The notes under the pieces were generated by a model, which was not told the DNA's origin, did no database searches, and saw only the letters and a list, made by a program, of their open reading frames with translations. From Actinomycetes bacterium (GTDB lineage: Bacteria; Actinomycetota; Acidimicrobiia; Acidimicrobiales; Bog-793), in NCBI GenBank assembly GCA_021798985.1, contig JAJZBI010000001.1:62001-126000 (forward strand): a stretch of 64,000 nt of DNA, in the 5' to 3' direction. Positions 52,034-61,929 of the stretch are shown one piece after another; within the stretch, counting starts at the first letter, position 1; every line of letters begins with the position of its first letter. A program made the position numbers and the translations under genes.

Positions 52034-52836
52034 GCGGCCTGGCGCTGCCGTCCAAGCGAGGCACCGTCGTCGCCGACGTGATGATGGTGGGGCGCCAGCT
52101 GCGCTATGAGCAGCTGAACTTCTGGCGCAACCGCTTCGGCGCGGTCTTCACCGTGGGCTTCTCGGTGATCTTCCTCGTCATGCTCGCGATGTCCGGGGCG
52201 ACCCATCGTGCCGCGGCCATCGGCAACATCGCCTTGATCCAGTACTACGTGCCCGGGTTCGCCGCCTACGGCCTGATGTCGGCCTGCTACAACAACCTCG
52301 GCATCTCGATGGTGATCCGCCGCGAGACCGGCTTGTTGAAGCGGCTGCGGTTGAGCCCCATCCCGAGCTGGGCGCTCGTCGGCGCGATCCTCGCCAACGC
52401 CGCGGTCATCTCCATCGTGCAGGTCATCTTGCTGCTATTGATCGGCCGCTACGGCTACAACGTCGTGCTCCCCCACGTCTGGGCGCCCTTCGTCTTGGCA
52501 ATCGCCGTCGGCGTCGTCGCCTTCACCGCGCTCGGCGCCGCGGTCTCGACCCTCGTCCGCAGCCAGGAGTCCGCCGGCCCGATCGTCAGCATCATCTTCT
52601 TCGTCTTGTTGTTCCTCTCAGGGCTGTGGTTCCCGCTCACGCCAGGCTCAGGGCTCGCCAAGCTGGCGAACTACTTCCCGATCCACCACCTGATCCTCGC
52701 CACCGCCGCGCCCTTCGACACCGCGCCGGGGGCCTCGCCCTATGCCTGGCACGACCTGCTCGTCGTCGCCATCTGGGGTGCCGCGGGCTTGATCGTGGCC
52801 ATTCGCCGCTTCCAGTGGGAGCCCCACCGGCACTGA
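52030..52836 (+). CDS. ABC-2 type transporter permease
   Basis: This 268-residue membrane protein has six predicted helices and the ABC-2 pattern: an N-terminal QLRYEQLNFWRNRFGAVFTV amphipathic segment, YVPGFAAYGLMSACYNNLG, and LLFLSGLWFPLTPGSGLAKL before the last helices. It is the membrane partner of the ATPase encoded just upstream. It converges on tsaC with only 12 bp between the stops. Confidence 0.88.
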   Translation: MSGLALPSKRGTVVADVMMVGRQLRYEQLNFWRNRFGAVFTVGFSVIFLVMLAMSGATHRAAAIGNIALIQYYVPGFAAYGLMSACYNNLGISMVIRRETGLLKRLRLSPIPSWALVGAILANAAVISIVQVILLLLIGRYGYNVVLPHVWAPFVLAIAVGVVAFTALGAAVSTLVRSQESAGPIVSIIFFVLLFLSGLWFPLTPGSGLAKLANYFPIHHLILATAAPFDTAPGASPYAWHDLLVVAIWGAAGLIVAIRRFQWEPHRH

Positions 52837-52848
52837 TCCTGGCGAGTT

Positions 52849-53448
52849 TCAGGCGAGCGCCTCGCGCACGGCGGCGAGGCCGATCGGCCCGGCCCGCAAG
52901 AGCACCGGCTCGGGACCGAGCAAGGAGACGACGCTCGAGGGCGTGCCGTCGCGCGCGCCCCCGTCCAAGACGGCGAGGCGCTGGCCCGCAAAGCTCGCCG
53001 CCACTTCCGCCGCGCTGTGGCAGGGCGCCGCGCCGTGGGCATTGGCGCTCGTGGTGGCGAGCGGGCCCACCTCCCGGCACAAGGCCAGCGCGATCTCATC
53101 TCCTGGGCAGCGCAGACCGATCGAAAAAGGGTCCCCGCCGAGCTCGAGCTCGGTGTCCGGAGCGCGCCCGACGACAACGGTGAGCGGACCGGGCCAGAAC
53201 GCCGCCGCCAGGCGCTCGAGCGCGACGGCCGCCCCCGGCGCGGCGAGGCGAGCTGCCGTGGCCACGTCGGCGACGAGCACCGGCAGCGCGACGGCCTCGG
53301 GACGGCCCTTCAACTGGAAGATGCGCCGGCATGCCGTCGGGTCCTCGGCGCGGGCCGAAAGGCCGTAGACGGTGTCGGTCGGGACAGCGACGACCTCCCC
53401 GCCGGCGAGCGCGGCGAGCGCGCCGTCGTGGTCGACGAGGCTCACCAT
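52849..53448 (-). CDS. tsaC: L-threonylcarbamoyladenylate synthase (Sua5/YrdC type)
   Basis: TsaC makes the threonylcarbamoyl-AMP used for t6A37 modification of ANN-decoding tRNAs. The 199-residue protein has VVAVPTDTVYGLSARAED, KGRPEAVALPVLV, FWPGPLTVVV, GLRCPG and LATTSANAHG, the YrdC-domain hallmarks. It lacks the extra Sua5 C-terminal domain. The ATG at 53448 overlaps prmC by 7 bp; a GTG at 53445 would give a 4-bp GTGA overlap like its neighbours. It follows prfA-prmC as in mycobacteria. Confidence 0.93.
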   Translation of the reverse strand: MVSLVDHDGALAALAGGEVVAVPTDTVYGLSARAEDPTACRRIFQLKGRPEAVALPVLVADVATAARLAAPGAAVALERLAAAFWPGPLTVVVGRAPDTELELGGDPFSIGLRCPGDEIALALCREVGPLATTSANAHGAAPCHSAAEVAASFAGQRLAVLDGGARDGTPSSVVSLLGPEPVLLRAGPIGLAAVREALA

Positions 53449-54344
53449 CTGGCGCGAAGGACGCGGGGGCGACCGGCGAGGTCGGCGAGGATGGCGGCCT
53501 CGACCGCCCCGGCCGCACGCGCCAGCCGCTCGGCATCCTCCGCCTGGGCCGGTGCCAGCTCGACAAGCAGGGCGCCGGGCCGGCCGAGCGCGTCGGGCGC
53601 GCCGGCGATCACCGCCGTCAGCGCCTCGAGCCCGCTCGGTCCCGCGACGAGCGCGTCGTAGGGATCGTGGTCGCGCACGACCGGGTCGAGCCCGGCCCAC
53701 TCGTCCGCCGCGAGGTAGGGGGGGTTGGCGGCGATCAGGGTGTAACTCCCGAGCTCGGCGGGGAAAAGCGCGCCGTACCACGAGCCTTCGCGCAGCTCGA
53801 GGCGCCGGCGCTGCGCCGGCGCCAGCAGCTCACGGTTCTCGGCCGCCAGCTCGAGCGCGCGGGCCGAGCGGTCGACCGCCACCACCTCGACCATCTCGTC
53901 CGCCACGACGAGTGCCGCGGCGATCGCCAAGGAGCCCGTGCCGAGATCGAGGGCGCGCCGGGCTCGAGGATCGCGACCGTCGAGCTCGGCGAGCGCGAGC
54001 TCGACGAGCAGCTCGGTCTCGGGCCGTGGGATGAGGGCGCGCGCATCACAGCGCAGCGTCAGACCGTAAAACCCCCACCGCCCGAGCACGTGCTGGAGCG
54101 GCTCGCCGTCGGCCAGGCGACCAAGCGCCCGGTCCATCTGCTCGATAGCCGGTTGGGGGGCGGGCGCGTCGAGCGCCGCCACCAGGCCGCTCGCCGAGAG
54201 GCCGGCGATCTCCTCCACGAGCCACCGGGCGGCCGGCGCACTCGCGGTCGTCGCGCGCGCCCGGTCGAGCAGGCTGCGCCACGTGACTCCTGCCGCCGAG
54301 CCGGTCGGCGGGCGCGTGCTGCTCGGCGCGCCCGCTGGGGTCAC
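53442..54344 (-). CDS. prmC: Release factor glutamine methyltransferase
   Basis: PrmC methylates the Gln of the GGQ motif in release factors, including RF1 encoded immediately upstream. The 300-residue protein has a helical N-terminal domain, PLQHVLGRWGFYGL, LIPRPETELLVE, the SAM-binding LDLGTGSLAIA and the catalytic NPPY at 207-210. The GTG start overlaps the prfA stop (GTGA), so methylase and substrate are probably translated together. Confidence 0.95.
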   Translation of the reverse strand: MTPAGAPSSTRPPTGSAAGVTWRSLLDRARATTASAPAARWLVEEIAGLSASGLVAALDAPAPQPAIEQMDRALGRLADGEPLQHVLGRWGFYGLTLRCDARALIPRPETELLVELALAELDGRDPRARRALDLGTGSLAIAAALVVADEMVEVVAVDRSARALELAAENRELLAPAQRRRLELREGSWYGALFPAELGSYTLIAANPPYLAADEWAGLDPVVRDHDPYDALVAGPSGLEALTAVIAGAPDALGRPGALLVELAPAQAEDAERLARAAGAVEAAILADLAGRPRVLRARW

Positions 54345-55417
54345 GAGGGGTCGCCGTCGGCGAGCTGGCGCGCCCGCTCGTCGGCCACGAGGCCGTCGGT
54401 CAACTCGTCGAGCTCTCCGCGCAGGACCCGATCGAGCTTGTGGAGGGTGAGGCCGATGCGGTGGTCGGTGACCCGGTTCTCGGGGAAGTTGTAGGTCCGG
54501 ATCTTCTCCGAGCGCCCGCCGCTGCCGACCTGCTCGCGCCGCGCCCTTGAGAGCTCGGCGTGCTGGCGGTCCTGCTCGAGCTTCAACAGCCGCGCCCGTA
54601 GCACCTGCATCGCCTTGGCGCGGTTTTGGATCTGGCTCTTCTCGTCCTGCATCGCGACCACCACCCCCGTCGGCAGGTGGGTGATCCGCACGGCGGAGTC
54701 GGTGGTGTTCACCGACTGGCCGCCAGGGCCGGTCGATCGGTAGACGTCGATCTTCAAGTCGCCGGGGTCGATGTCCACCTCGACCTCGTCGGCCTCGGGC
54801 AGCACCGTGACGACGGCCGACGAGGTGTGGATGCGGCCCTGGGACTCGGTCACCGGGACGCGCTGGACGCGATGGGGACCGCCCTCGTGCTTGAGGCGCT
54901 GCCAGGCGTCCTCGCCGCGCACGAGGAAGGTCACCTCGTCGATGCCCTTCAGGTCCGACTCTTGCATGCCGAGCACCTCGAGGCGCCAGCGGCGCCGCTC
55001 GGCGTAGCGCTGGTACATCTCGAACAGGTCCTTGGCGAACAGGTTCGCCTCCTCGCCACCCTCGGCGCCGCGCACGGTCATGATGACGTTGCGGCCGTCG
55101 TTGGGGTCCCGGGGCACGAGCAGCTCGCGCACGTCCTGCTCGAGGCGCACCACGCGCTTGTCCGCCTCGGTGACCTCGCTGCGCGCGAGCTCGCGCTCAT
55201 CGGCTGGCGCGTCGGCAAACAGCTCGCGCGCCGTGGCGAGGTCGTCCTGGGCGCTGCGCAGCTCGCGCATCGCCCGGACGATCGCCTCGAGGTCCTTATG
55301 GCGCCGCGACAGCGCCAGGAAGTTCTTGCGGTCGGCGGGCGCGTCGGGGTCCGCGAGGCGCTGGAGCACCTCTTCGTACTCGCGCTCGATCTCCTCGAGC
55401 CTCCCGAAGTCGTCCAC
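54341..55417 (-). CDS. prfA: Peptide chain release factor 1
   Basis: RF1 terminates translation at UAA and UAG. The 358-residue protein carries GGQ at 232-234 (STGPGGQSVNTTDSAVR) and the codon-recognition tripeptide P-V-T at 188-190 in RVPVTESQGRIHTS. This identifies RF1 rather than RF2, which has SPF. Length is standard. It follows rpmE after 11 bp and overlaps prmC. Confidence 0.97.
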   Translation of the reverse strand: MDDFGRLEEIEREYEEVLQRLADPDAPADRKNFLALSRRHKDLEAIVRAMRELRSAQDDLATARELFADAPADERELARSEVTEADKRVVRLEQDVRELLVPRDPNDGRNVIMTVRGAEGGEEANLFAKDLFEMYQRYAERRRWRLEVLGMQESDLKGIDEVTFLVRGEDAWQRLKHEGGPHRVQRVPVTESQGRIHTSSAVVTVLPEADEVEVDIDPGDLKIDVYRSTGPGGQSVNTTDSAVRITHLPTGVVVAMQDEKSQIQNRAKAMQVLRARLLKLEQDRQHAELSRARREQVGSGGRSEKIRTYNFPENRVTDHRIGLTLHKLDRVLRGELDELTDGLVADERARQLADGDPS

Positions 55418-55428
55418 CGTCGTGCCGA

Positions 55429-55653
55429 TCAGGCCTTCGCGCCCCGCTTGCCGTAGCGGTCGCCATAGCGACGCTGGAAGCGCTCCACCCGACCGCCGGT
55501 GTCAACGAGCTTCTGCTTGCCCGTGTAGAAGGGGTGGCACTCGTTGCAGAGCTCGACGTGGAGCTCCTCTTTGGTCGAGCGGGTGGTGAAGGTGTTGCCA
55601 CACGAGCACTTCACCGTCGCGGTGATGTAGGTGGGGTGGATGTCGGTCTTCAC
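55429..55653 (-). CDS. rpmE: Ribosomal protein bL31, zinc-binding form
   Basis: This 74-residue large-subunit protein has MKTDIHPTY, Cys16 and Cys18 in VKCSCGNTF, Cys36 and Cys39 in [16 protein letters not shown], then TGGRVERF. It is therefore the C+ (zinc) paralogue, which many bacteria replace with a Cys-free form under zinc shortage. It lies 33 bp after rho, the classical rho-rpmE-prfA arrangement. Confidence 0.97.
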   Translation of the reverse strand: MKTDIHPTYITATVKCSCGNTFTTRSTKEELHVELCNECHPFYTGKQKLVDTGGRVERFQRRYGDRYGKRGAKA

Positions 55654-55686
55654 GGCTTCCTCCAGCGTTGCGGTCTAGGTAGTGGC

Positions 55687-57591
55687 TCAGGCGGTCGGCA
55701 CGGGCGCCTTGGCGATCTCCGCCAAGAACTCGTCGTTCGACTTGGTCGAGCGGATCTTGTCGATCAACAGCTCGAGGCCGGCCGCTGCGTTGCCCTCGTT
55801 GGCAAGGGCGTTGAGCACCCGGCGCAGCTTCCAGACCTGCTGGAGCTGCGAGCGGTCAAAGAGCAGCTCCTCGTGGCGCGTGGAGCTGGCGTTGACGTCG
55901 ATCGCCGGGTAGAGCCGGCGCTCGGCGAGCCGGCGATCGAGGCGGAGCTCCATGTTGCCGGTCCCCTTGAACTCCTCGAAGATCACCTCGTCCATCTTCG
56001 AGCCGGTCTCGACGAGCGCCGTCGCGAGGATCGTCAGCGAGCCGCCTTCTTCGATGTTGCGCGCCGCGCCGAAGAAGCGCTTCGGCGGGTACAGGGCGCC
56101 CGAGTCCACGCCACCGGACATGATCCGGCCGGTGGCCGGCTGGGCGAGGTTGTAGGCCCTGGCGAGGCGTGTGATGCCGTCCAAGATGATGACGACATCG
56201 CGCCCGAGCTCGACGAGACGCTTGGCTCGCTCGATCGTGAGCTCGGCAACCGTCGTGTGCTCGTCGGCGGGGCGGTCGAAGGTCGAGGCGATGACCTCGC
56301 CCTTGACCGAGCGCCGCATGTCGGTGACCTCTTCGGGGCGCTCGTCGACGAGGAGCACGATGAGGTGCACATCGGGGTTGTTCGCCTCGATCGAGTGCGC
56401 GATCTGCTTCATCACCGTTGTCTTGCCGGCCTTGGGCGGCGAGACGATCATGCCGCGCTGGCCCTTGCCGACCGGCGAGATGAGATCCACGATCCGGGCC
56501 GTGAGGTTCGCCGGGTCGCCGGGGAGCTCGAGGTGCAGCGGCTCATCGGGGAACAGTGGCGTCAGGTCCTCAAAGCGCGGCCGCTGGCGCGCCTCGTCGG
56601 GGCTCATGCCGCCGACGGTGTCGATCCGCACGAGCGCCGGGTACTTCTCGCTCGCCCCGGCGGGCCGGCAGGCCCCCTCGATCACGTCACCCTTGCGCAG
56701 CGCGAACCGCCGGGCCTGGCTGACCGAGACGTAGACGTCCTTCTGGCTCGGCAGATACCCGGTGGTGCGGAGGAAGCCGTAGCCCTCCTCTCGCAGATCG
56801 AGAAGCCCCTTGACCGAGACGAGCTCGCCCTGCCAGGGCTGCTCTTGACCAGAGACCGGCTCCCCGCGGTCGCGGTCGCGCCCGCGACGGCGACGCCCGC
56901 GGCGGTTGCCGAGCTCGGCCTGGCCGCCGTGCGCCTGTCCAGACCGGTCGCGGCTCGGCTGGGCGAGGTCGCGTCGGGGCGCCTCGCTCGGCGCCGCGCC
57001 GTCGCTGAGCGGGAGCTGCACCGCCTCGCCGTCGGTCGATGCGCGCGCCTCGGTCGCAGGCTCCGAGCCGTTGCGGCCCGCAGCGCCCTCGCCACGGGTG
57101 CGGTAACCGGCACGGCGTCCACGGCCGTTGCCCTCGATCGGCTCCGCGCTGGGCGCCTCCGACGCGACCGCCACCTCGGCGGCGGCCGCGTCGCTCGCCG
57201 GCGCCGCGACGTGCTCCTCGCGCTCGGCCACAGCCTCGCCCTCACCGGAGAGCTCGGCCGTGGCCTCGGCGACCGCCTCGGCGGCCGTCGCGGTCCGGCT
57301 CCGCCGGGTGCTCGTGCGTCGGCGCGGGCCGGCGGGAGCCTCGGGAGCCTCAACGGCGCCATGCGCTCCGTTGCCGTTCTCGTGGACCGCCCCGTTGCCG
57401 TTGCCGTTGCCGTTGCTCGCCTGGGCGGCCTCCTGGTCGGGGTCGACACCGGTGGCCCGCAAGATCAGGTCGATGATGTCCGCCTTCTTCGAGCGCGGGC
57501 GGGGCGCCAGCGACATCGCTGCCGCGATGGCATGGAGCTCATCTCGCTCCTTGCGTTCGAGGATCGAGCGCTCCAGCTGCTCTCCTGCCAT
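55687..57591 (-). CDS. rho: Transcription termination factor Rho
   Basis: Rho is the hexameric RNA-dependent ATPase that ends transcripts. The 634-residue protein has the N-terminal helix domain ([14 protein letters not shown]), then ~190 low-complexity residues (Asn-Gly repeats, Ala/Glu-rich and Arg-rich parts) as in other actinobacterial Rho. The RNA-binding domain ([20 protein letters not shown]) follows, then the ATPase core with the P-loop PPKAGKTT and [11 protein letters not shown]. The ATG at 57591 follows AGGAGTGGAG. It has its own predicted promoter ~280 nt upstream. Confidence 0.97.
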   Translation of the reverse strand: MAGEQLERSILERKERDELHAIAAAMSLAPRPRSKKADIIDLILRATGVDPDQEAAQASNGNGNGNGAVHENGNGAHGAVEAPEAPAGPRRRTSTRRSRTATAAEAVAEATAELSGEGEAVAEREEHVAAPASDAAAAEVAVASEAPSAEPIEGNGRGRRAGYRTRGEGAAGRNGSEPATEARASTDGEAVQLPLSDGAAPSEAPRRDLAQPSRDRSGQAHGGQAELGNRRGRRRRGRDRDRGEPVSGQEQPWQGELVSVKGLLDLREEGYGFLRTTGYLPSQKDVYVSVSQARRFALRKGDVIEGACRPAGASEKYPALVRIDTVGGMSPDEARQRPRFEDLTPLFPDEPLHLELPGDPANLTARIVDLISPVGKGQRGMIVSPPKAGKTTVMKQIAHSIEANNPDVHLIVLLVDERPEEVTDMRRSVKGEVIASTFDRPADEHTTVAELTIERAKRLVELGRDVVIILDGITRLARAYNLAQPATGRIMSGGVDSGALYPPKRFFGAARNIEEGGSLTILATALVETGSKMDEVIFEEFKGTGNMELRLDRRLAERRLYPAIDVNASSTRHEELLFDRSQLQQVWKLRRVLNALANEGNAAAGLELLIDKIRSTKSNDEFLAEIAKAPVPTA

Positions 57592-57930
57592 CGGCTCCAC
57601 TCCTGCTCTCCAATTCGTCCGGGTGCGTACTGAGGCCGGCCGGCACCCGGATCGCCGGTCGGCGCCGCCATGCATCGCCATCGATTGCCGACGTGCTCAC
57701 CGTGGTGGTGGGCGCTTTCGGCTCGGGGCGCCAGCGGGCACTCGGGGATCATCCACCTAGCCCACCGGGCGGCTCGGGAGTCGTGGGCAGATCACCCGAC
57801 GACTTCGAAGACCTCCCGGCTGCCCAGAGGGCGTAGCTCGTGCGCGTGGCGCTCGCGGGAGGTGGTGCACGCAGTGTACCGGCTCCTCCTCACCAGCACA
57901 ACATTCGCCGCCCACCCGCCTCACGACGGC
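57592..57930 (-). promoter_or_regulatory. 339-bp region upstream of rho: long 5' leader
   Basis: No gene is supported here. With the promoter at 57873-57901, rho mRNA would carry an untranslated leader of roughly 275 nt, which is long for this compact genome. Rho leaders in other bacteria mediate autoregulation by premature termination; the same is an inference here. Small open frames are present but have GC-shadow composition. Confidence 0.5.
57873..57901 (-). promoter_or_regulatory. Predicted rho promoter
   Basis: On the minus strand TTGTGC (57896-57901) and TACACT (57873-57878) are separated by 17 nt. The -10 matches 4 of 6 consensus bases and the -35 has the TTG core. It lies within the 339 bp between thrC and rho. 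Confidence 0.5.
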
Positions 57931-58995
57931 TTAGAGGCCGAGCGCCTCGTCCACCGCCGCCGGACTCGCATCTACGGCTTCGGGCACCGAGATCTGGCTG
58001 ATCGCCAGGTCCGGGTCCTTCAGTCCATGCCCGGTCAGCACGCAGACGACTCGCGCGCCCTCAGGCACGCCCGTCTTCAACAGCCCGGCGACCGATGCCG
58101 CCGACGCCGCTTCACAGAACACGGACTCCTCGGTCGCAAGGAAGCGGTACGCCTCGAGGATCTCCTCGTCACTCACCGCGCCGATGGCGCCGCCGGACTC
58201 GCTCGCCGCCCCCGTCGCCCCATACCACGAGGCCGGATTGCCGATCCGGATCGCCGTGGCGATGGTCTCTGGGTGCTCGATCGGATGCCCGGCGACGATC
58301 GGGGCGGCTCCTGCCGCCTGGAAGCCGAACATCCTTGGCAGCGCGCTGGCCAGGCCGGCGCGCTGGTACTCGAGATAACCCTTCCAGTAGGCGGTGATAT
58401 TCCCGGCGTTGCCAACCGGCATGAAGTGGTACTCGGGCGCGTCGCCGAGCGCGTCGACGACCTCGAAGGCACCGGTCTTTTGCCCCTCGATGCGGAACGG
58501 GTTCACGGAGTTGACCACGACCACGGGGGCGCGGTTTGGAAGGTCGCGGACGATCGCGAGGGCGGCGTCGAAGTTGCCGCGCACCTGGAGCACCCGCGCC
58601 CCGTGCACGAGCGCCTGGGCGAGCTTGCCGAGCGCGATGTAGCCCTCGGGAATGAGCACGATGCAGCTCATCCCCGCCCGCGCCGCATAGGCGGCTGCCG
58701 AGGCCGAGGTGTTGCCCGTCGAGGCGCAGACGACCGCCTTCGCGCCCTGTTCGAGCGCCTTGGACATCGCGAGCGTCATGCCGCGGTCTTTGAACGAGCC
58801 GGTGGGGTTCGCGCCCTCGATCTTCAAATAGACCTCCGCCCGCAGCCGCGCCGACAGCCGGGGTGCCGCGAGCAGCGGAGTCCCACCCTCGGACAAGGTG
58901 ACGACCGGGGTCTCGGCGCTGACGGGCAGGTACTCGGCGTAAGCCCGGATGACGCCGGGCCAGGCACCGCCCCGGAGATCACGACCGGCGCTCAC
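57931..58995 (-). CDS. thrC: Threonine synthase
   Basis: ThrC converts O-phosphohomoserine to threonine. The 354-residue PLP enzyme has LSEGGTPLL, the PLP Lys in [38 protein letters not shown] and [19 protein letters not shown] (cut to the family core). Length fits the short actinobacterial form. Its start overlaps the hom stop by 4 bp. No homoserine kinase follows, although thrB is the usual next gene in mycobacteria. Confidence 0.96.
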   Translation of the reverse strand: MSAGRDLRGGAWPGVIRAYAEYLPVSAETPVVTLSEGGTPLLAAPRLSARLRAEVYLKIEGANPTGSFKDRGMTLAMSKALEQGAKAVVCASTGNTSASAAAYAARAGMSCIVLIPEGYIALGKLAQALVHGARVLQVRGNFDAALAIVRDLPNRAPVVVVNSVNPFRIEGQKTGAFEVVDALGDAPEYHFMPVGNAGNITAYWKGYLEYQRAGLASALPRMFGFQAAGAAPIVAGHPIEHPETIATAIRIGNPASWYGATGAASESGGAIGAVSDEEILEAYRFLATEESVFCEAASAASVAGLLKTGVPEGARVVCVLTGHGLKDPDLAISQISVPEAVDASPAAVDEALGL

Positions 58996-60314
58996 CGCTC
59001 CCCGCCGAGCACTCGGAGCAAGCCGCCGACGCGTTCGACGGCTTCGAGGGAGGTGAGCTCGGCGATGGTCGCCTGCACATCGGCCTCCTTGGCCACGTGG
59101 GTGATGAACACGAGGCGGGCCTTGCCGTCCCGCTCGATCTGTTCCATCGACTGGATCGAGACGTCGTGGTGACCGAAAACTGCCGCCACGGAGGCAAGGA
59201 CGCCTGAGCGGTCCTGCACGTCGACGGTCAAGTAGTACTGCGTGCGCAGCTCGTCGATCGGGCTGATCGAGACCGCCGCGTTGCGGGGCACGGTCGCCTG
59301 GTGCGGCGCACCGAGGCGGCGCGCCGCGTCGAGCACGTCGCCGAGCACGGCGCTCGCCGTCGGCCGCCCGCCGGCGCCCCGGCCGTACAGCATGAGCTCA
59401 CCGGCCGCCTCCCCCTCGACGAACACCGCGTTGAATGGACCCCGCACGCCCGCCAGCGGGTGGCTGGCCGGGAGCATCGTCGGGTGCACGCGCACCGCGA
59501 TCTTTGCGTCGCCGGCGCCGACGCGCTCGGCCACCGCGAGCAGCTTGACCTCGTAGCCCAGGCGGTGGGCGAAGTCGATGTCGGCGAGCGTCACCTGCTC
59601 GATTCCCTCACGGTAGACGTCGCCCGCGACGATCTCGGCGTTGAAGGCGATCGAGGCGAGGATCGCTGCCTTAGAGGAGGCGTCGTAGCCCTCGACGTCG
59701 GCCGCCGGGTCCCGCTCGGCATAGCCGAGGCGCTGCGCCTCGGCGACCGCCTCGCCGTAGTCGATCCGCTCGAGCGCCATCTGGGAGAGCACGTAGTTGG
59801 TCGTGCCATTGACGATGCCGACGACGCGCCGGATCCGCTCGCCGGCCAGTGAGACCTGCAGCGCGCGCACGAGCGGGATCGCCCCAGCCACCGCCGCCTC
59901 GAACAAAAGCGGCACGCCGGCGTGATGGGCAAGCGCCTGGAGCTCGCCGCCGACGTTCGCCAGCAGCTCTTTGTTCGCGGTGACGACCGGCTTGGCGGCC
60001 TTCAGCGCTTCGGCCACCAAGCTGCGCGCCGGCTCGATCCCGCCGATGAGCTCCACCACGAGGTCGACCGAGGGGTCGGCGACCACACCATGGGCGTCGT
60101 GGGTCAACAGCCCGCCCGAGATCGCCACCGCGCGCTGCTTGGAGAGGTTGCGGACCGCGACCTTCACGATCTCGAGACGGATCCCGGTCGCGGCGGCGAT
60201 CTGGTCGCCCTGCTCGCGCACCACCTCGACCAGGGCGCCACCGACGTGCCCGCAGCCGAGCAAGCCGACGCCAACGCGTCGTTCGGGAACAAAGGGGGAG
60301 GGCTCGGCAGGCAC
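58992..60314 (-). CDS. hom: Homoserine dehydrogenase
   Basis: Hom reduces aspartate semialdehyde to homoserine for Thr and Met synthesis. The 440-residue protein has [17 protein letters not shown] (NAD(P) site), [19 protein letters not shown], the catalytic region [16 protein letters not shown], and a C-terminal ACT domain ([20 protein letters not shown]) for threonine feedback. The GTG at 60314 was chosen over the TTG at 60320 because TAGCGT ends 6 nt upstream, a leaderless layout. It lies 46 bp after lysA. Confidence 0.95.
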   Translation of the reverse strand: MPAEPSPFVPERRVGVGLLGCGHVGGALVEVVREQGDQIAAATGIRLEIVKVAVRNLSKQRAVAISGGLLTHDAHGVVADPSVDLVVELIGGIEPARSLVAEALKAAKPVVTANKELLANVGGELQALAHHAGVPLLFEAAVAGAIPLVRALQVSLAGERIRRVVGIVNGTTNYVLSQMALERIDYGEAVAEAQRLGYAERDPAADVEGYDASSKAAILASIAFNAEIVAGDVYREGIEQVTLADIDFAHRLGYEVKLLAVAERVGAGDAKIAVRVHPTMLPASHPLAGVRGPFNAVFVEGEAAGELMLYGRGAGGRPTASAVLGDVLDAARRLGAPHQATVPRNAAVSISPIDELRTQYYLTVDVQDRSGVLASVAAVFGHHDVSIQSMEQIERDGKARLVFITHVAKEADVQATIAELTSLEAVERVGGLLRVLGGER

Positions 60315-60320
60315 CGCCAA

Positions 60321-60326
60321 ACGCTA
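60321..60326 (-). promoter_or_regulatory. -10-like box, leaderless hom start
   Basis: TAGCGT on the minus strand ends 6 nt before the GTG at 60314. A promoter here would let hom-thrC be expressed apart from lysA. Confidence 0.35.
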
Positions 60327-60360
60327 GCCAATCCGCGCCCGGTTGCTCGGCCGTGCCGGC

Positions 60361-61671
60361 CTAGGGCTCGAGGGCCAAGAGGTCCTCGGCCGTCTCGCGC
60401 CGGACGACGACCCGGGCGCTCCCCGCGCGCACGAACACGACGGGCGGACGCCCGAGCCGGTTGTAGTTCGACGCCATCGAGTGCCCGTACGCACCCGTCA
60501 CCGGCGTGGCGAGGATGTCGCCGACGCGCGTTGAGTCGGGGAGACGGGCGTCGGCGACGAGCACGTCGCCGCTCTCGCAGTGCTTGCCCACCACCCGCGC
60601 TCGATAGGGGCGCTCGGCATCGGCGGCCCGTGGCAAGAACGCCTCATAGCCGCTGCCGTAGAGCACCGGACGCGGGTTGTCGCTCATCCCGCCGTCAACG
60701 GCGACGTAGTTGCGAATCCCGGGGAGCGCCTTCATGGTCCCGACCCGATAGGCCGTGATCGCGGCCGAGGCGACGATCGCCCGGCCCGGCTCGGCGGTGA
60801 GGCGGACCCCCTCGGGCAGGCCGCAGGCCGCCGCGGCCGCCCGGAGGTGCGCCGCCCATTCGCCAAGTCGCGGCGTGTGCTCGCCATTGAGGTAGGCCAC
60901 GCCGAGGCCGCCGCCGACACACAGCTCGGCGAGCCGGTGCCGGGCGACGAAGCGCGCCAGCACGGCCATCGCCCGCTCGTAGCCGTCCAGGCGAAAGATC
61001 TGGCTGCCGATGTGGGCATGGACCCCTTCGAGCGTGACGCCCTCGAGCTCGGCGAGCGCTCCGACCGCCGCGTCGGCGGCGCCCGAGGCGATGGAGAAGC
61101 CGAACTTGGTGTCCTCCTGACCGGTCATCACGTACTCATGAGTGTGGGCTTCGACCCCAGGGGTGACGCGGACCAGCACGGGGCGCGGGCCGAGCGGGTG
61201 CGGCGCCAGCGCGGCGAGCCGCGCGATCTCGTCGAAGGAGTCGACGACGATCCGCTTGTAGCGTCCGGGCACCGCGGCGCCGGCGAGCTCCAGCTCCTCG
61301 ATCGACTTGTTGTTGCCGTGCAAGATGAGCCGGTCGGCCGGCGCCCCGGCAGCCAGCGCGACGGCACACTCCCCGGCCGTCGAGACGTCGAGGTCCATCC
61401 CGGCTTCCAGCGCGATCCCCGCCATCGCCTTGCACAAGAAGGCTTTGGTTGCATAGGCCACGCCGTCGGGGAACGCCGCGACCGCCTCGGCGCAGCGGCG
61501 ACGCAGGTGGTCCTCGTCGTAGATGAACAGCGGCGTGCCGAAGCGCTCGGCGAGCTCGACGACGTCCAGCCCGGCCAAGGTGAGGCGGCCGTCGGACGAG
61601 ATCGCTGCGTGGTCGGGCAAGAGGTGGCGCGCGAGCGGCGCCTCGCTCGCGGCGGGCGCGTCCTCGGTCAT
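60361..61671 (-). CDS. lysA: Diaminopimelate decarboxylase
   Basis: LysA decarboxylates meso-diaminopimelate to lysine. The 436-residue fold III PLP enzyme has the PLP Lys in VAYATKAFLCKAMAG, LHGNNKSIEELELA, GVHAHIGSQIF, GGGLGVAY, the dimer-site CESGDVLVADARLP and GAYGHSMASNYN. The ATG at 61671 gives the usual N-terminus; an ATG at 61704 would add 11 residues. It is the first of lysA-hom-thrC and divergent from the tRNA-Arg gene. Confidence 0.95.
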   Translation of the reverse strand: MTEDAPAASEAPLARHLLPDHAAISSDGRLTLAGLDVVELAERFGTPLFIYDEDHLRRRCAEAVAAFPDGVAYATKAFLCKAMAGIALEAGMDLDVSTAGECAVALAAGAPADRLILHGNNKSIEELELAGAAVPGRYKRIVVDSFDEIARLAALAPHPLGPRPVLVRVTPGVEAHTHEYVMTGQEDTKFGFSIASGAADAAVGALAELEGVTLEGVHAHIGSQIFRLDGYERAMAVLARFVARHRLAELCVGGGLGVAYLNGEHTPRLGEWAAHLRAAAAACGLPEGVRLTAEPGRAIVASAAITAYRVGTMKALPGIRNYVAVDGGMSDNPRPVLYGSGYEAFLPRAADAERPYRARVVGKHCESGDVLVADARLPDSTRVGDILATPVTGAYGHSMASNYNRLGRPPVVFVRAGSARVVVRRETAEDLLALEP

Positions 61672-61756
61672 GGCGAGTGAGGATGGCCGACCGCGGGCTA
61701 CCATGCAACCGGCAGCCGCCGACGCGGCTCGCGCTGGCCCTGCGCTGGCAAGATCG

Positions 61757-61828
61757 GCCCCCGTAGCTCAGGGGATAGAGCACCGGCCTCCGGAGCCGGG
61801 TGCGCAGGTTCGAATCCTGCCGGGGGCG
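61757..61828 (+). tRNA. tRNA-Arg (anticodon CCG)
   Basis: This stretch folds into a full cloverleaf of 72 nt: acceptor GCCCCCG/CGGGGGC, D arm GCTC/GAGC, anticodon stem CCGGC/GCCGG with loop CTCCGGA, and T arm GCAGG/CCTGC with loop TTCGAAT. The anticodon CCG reads the Arg codon CGG, common in this GC-rich genome. The CCA end is not fully encoded (G then CC, then G). Confidence 0.95.
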
Positions 61829-61929
61829 CCGATTGCACACTGGTGAGGCGTCGGGCCTTGCTGGCCGCGTTCCTCATCCGGCCCAACCTGCCCGCGCCGT
61901 GCGAGCGTGCCGAGGAAAGGAGGCAGCCA

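Noticed and set aside
57465-57752. 95-residue minus-strand ORF ahead of rho
   Set aside because: It overlaps the rho start in another frame and has no ribosome binding site or recognisable pattern.
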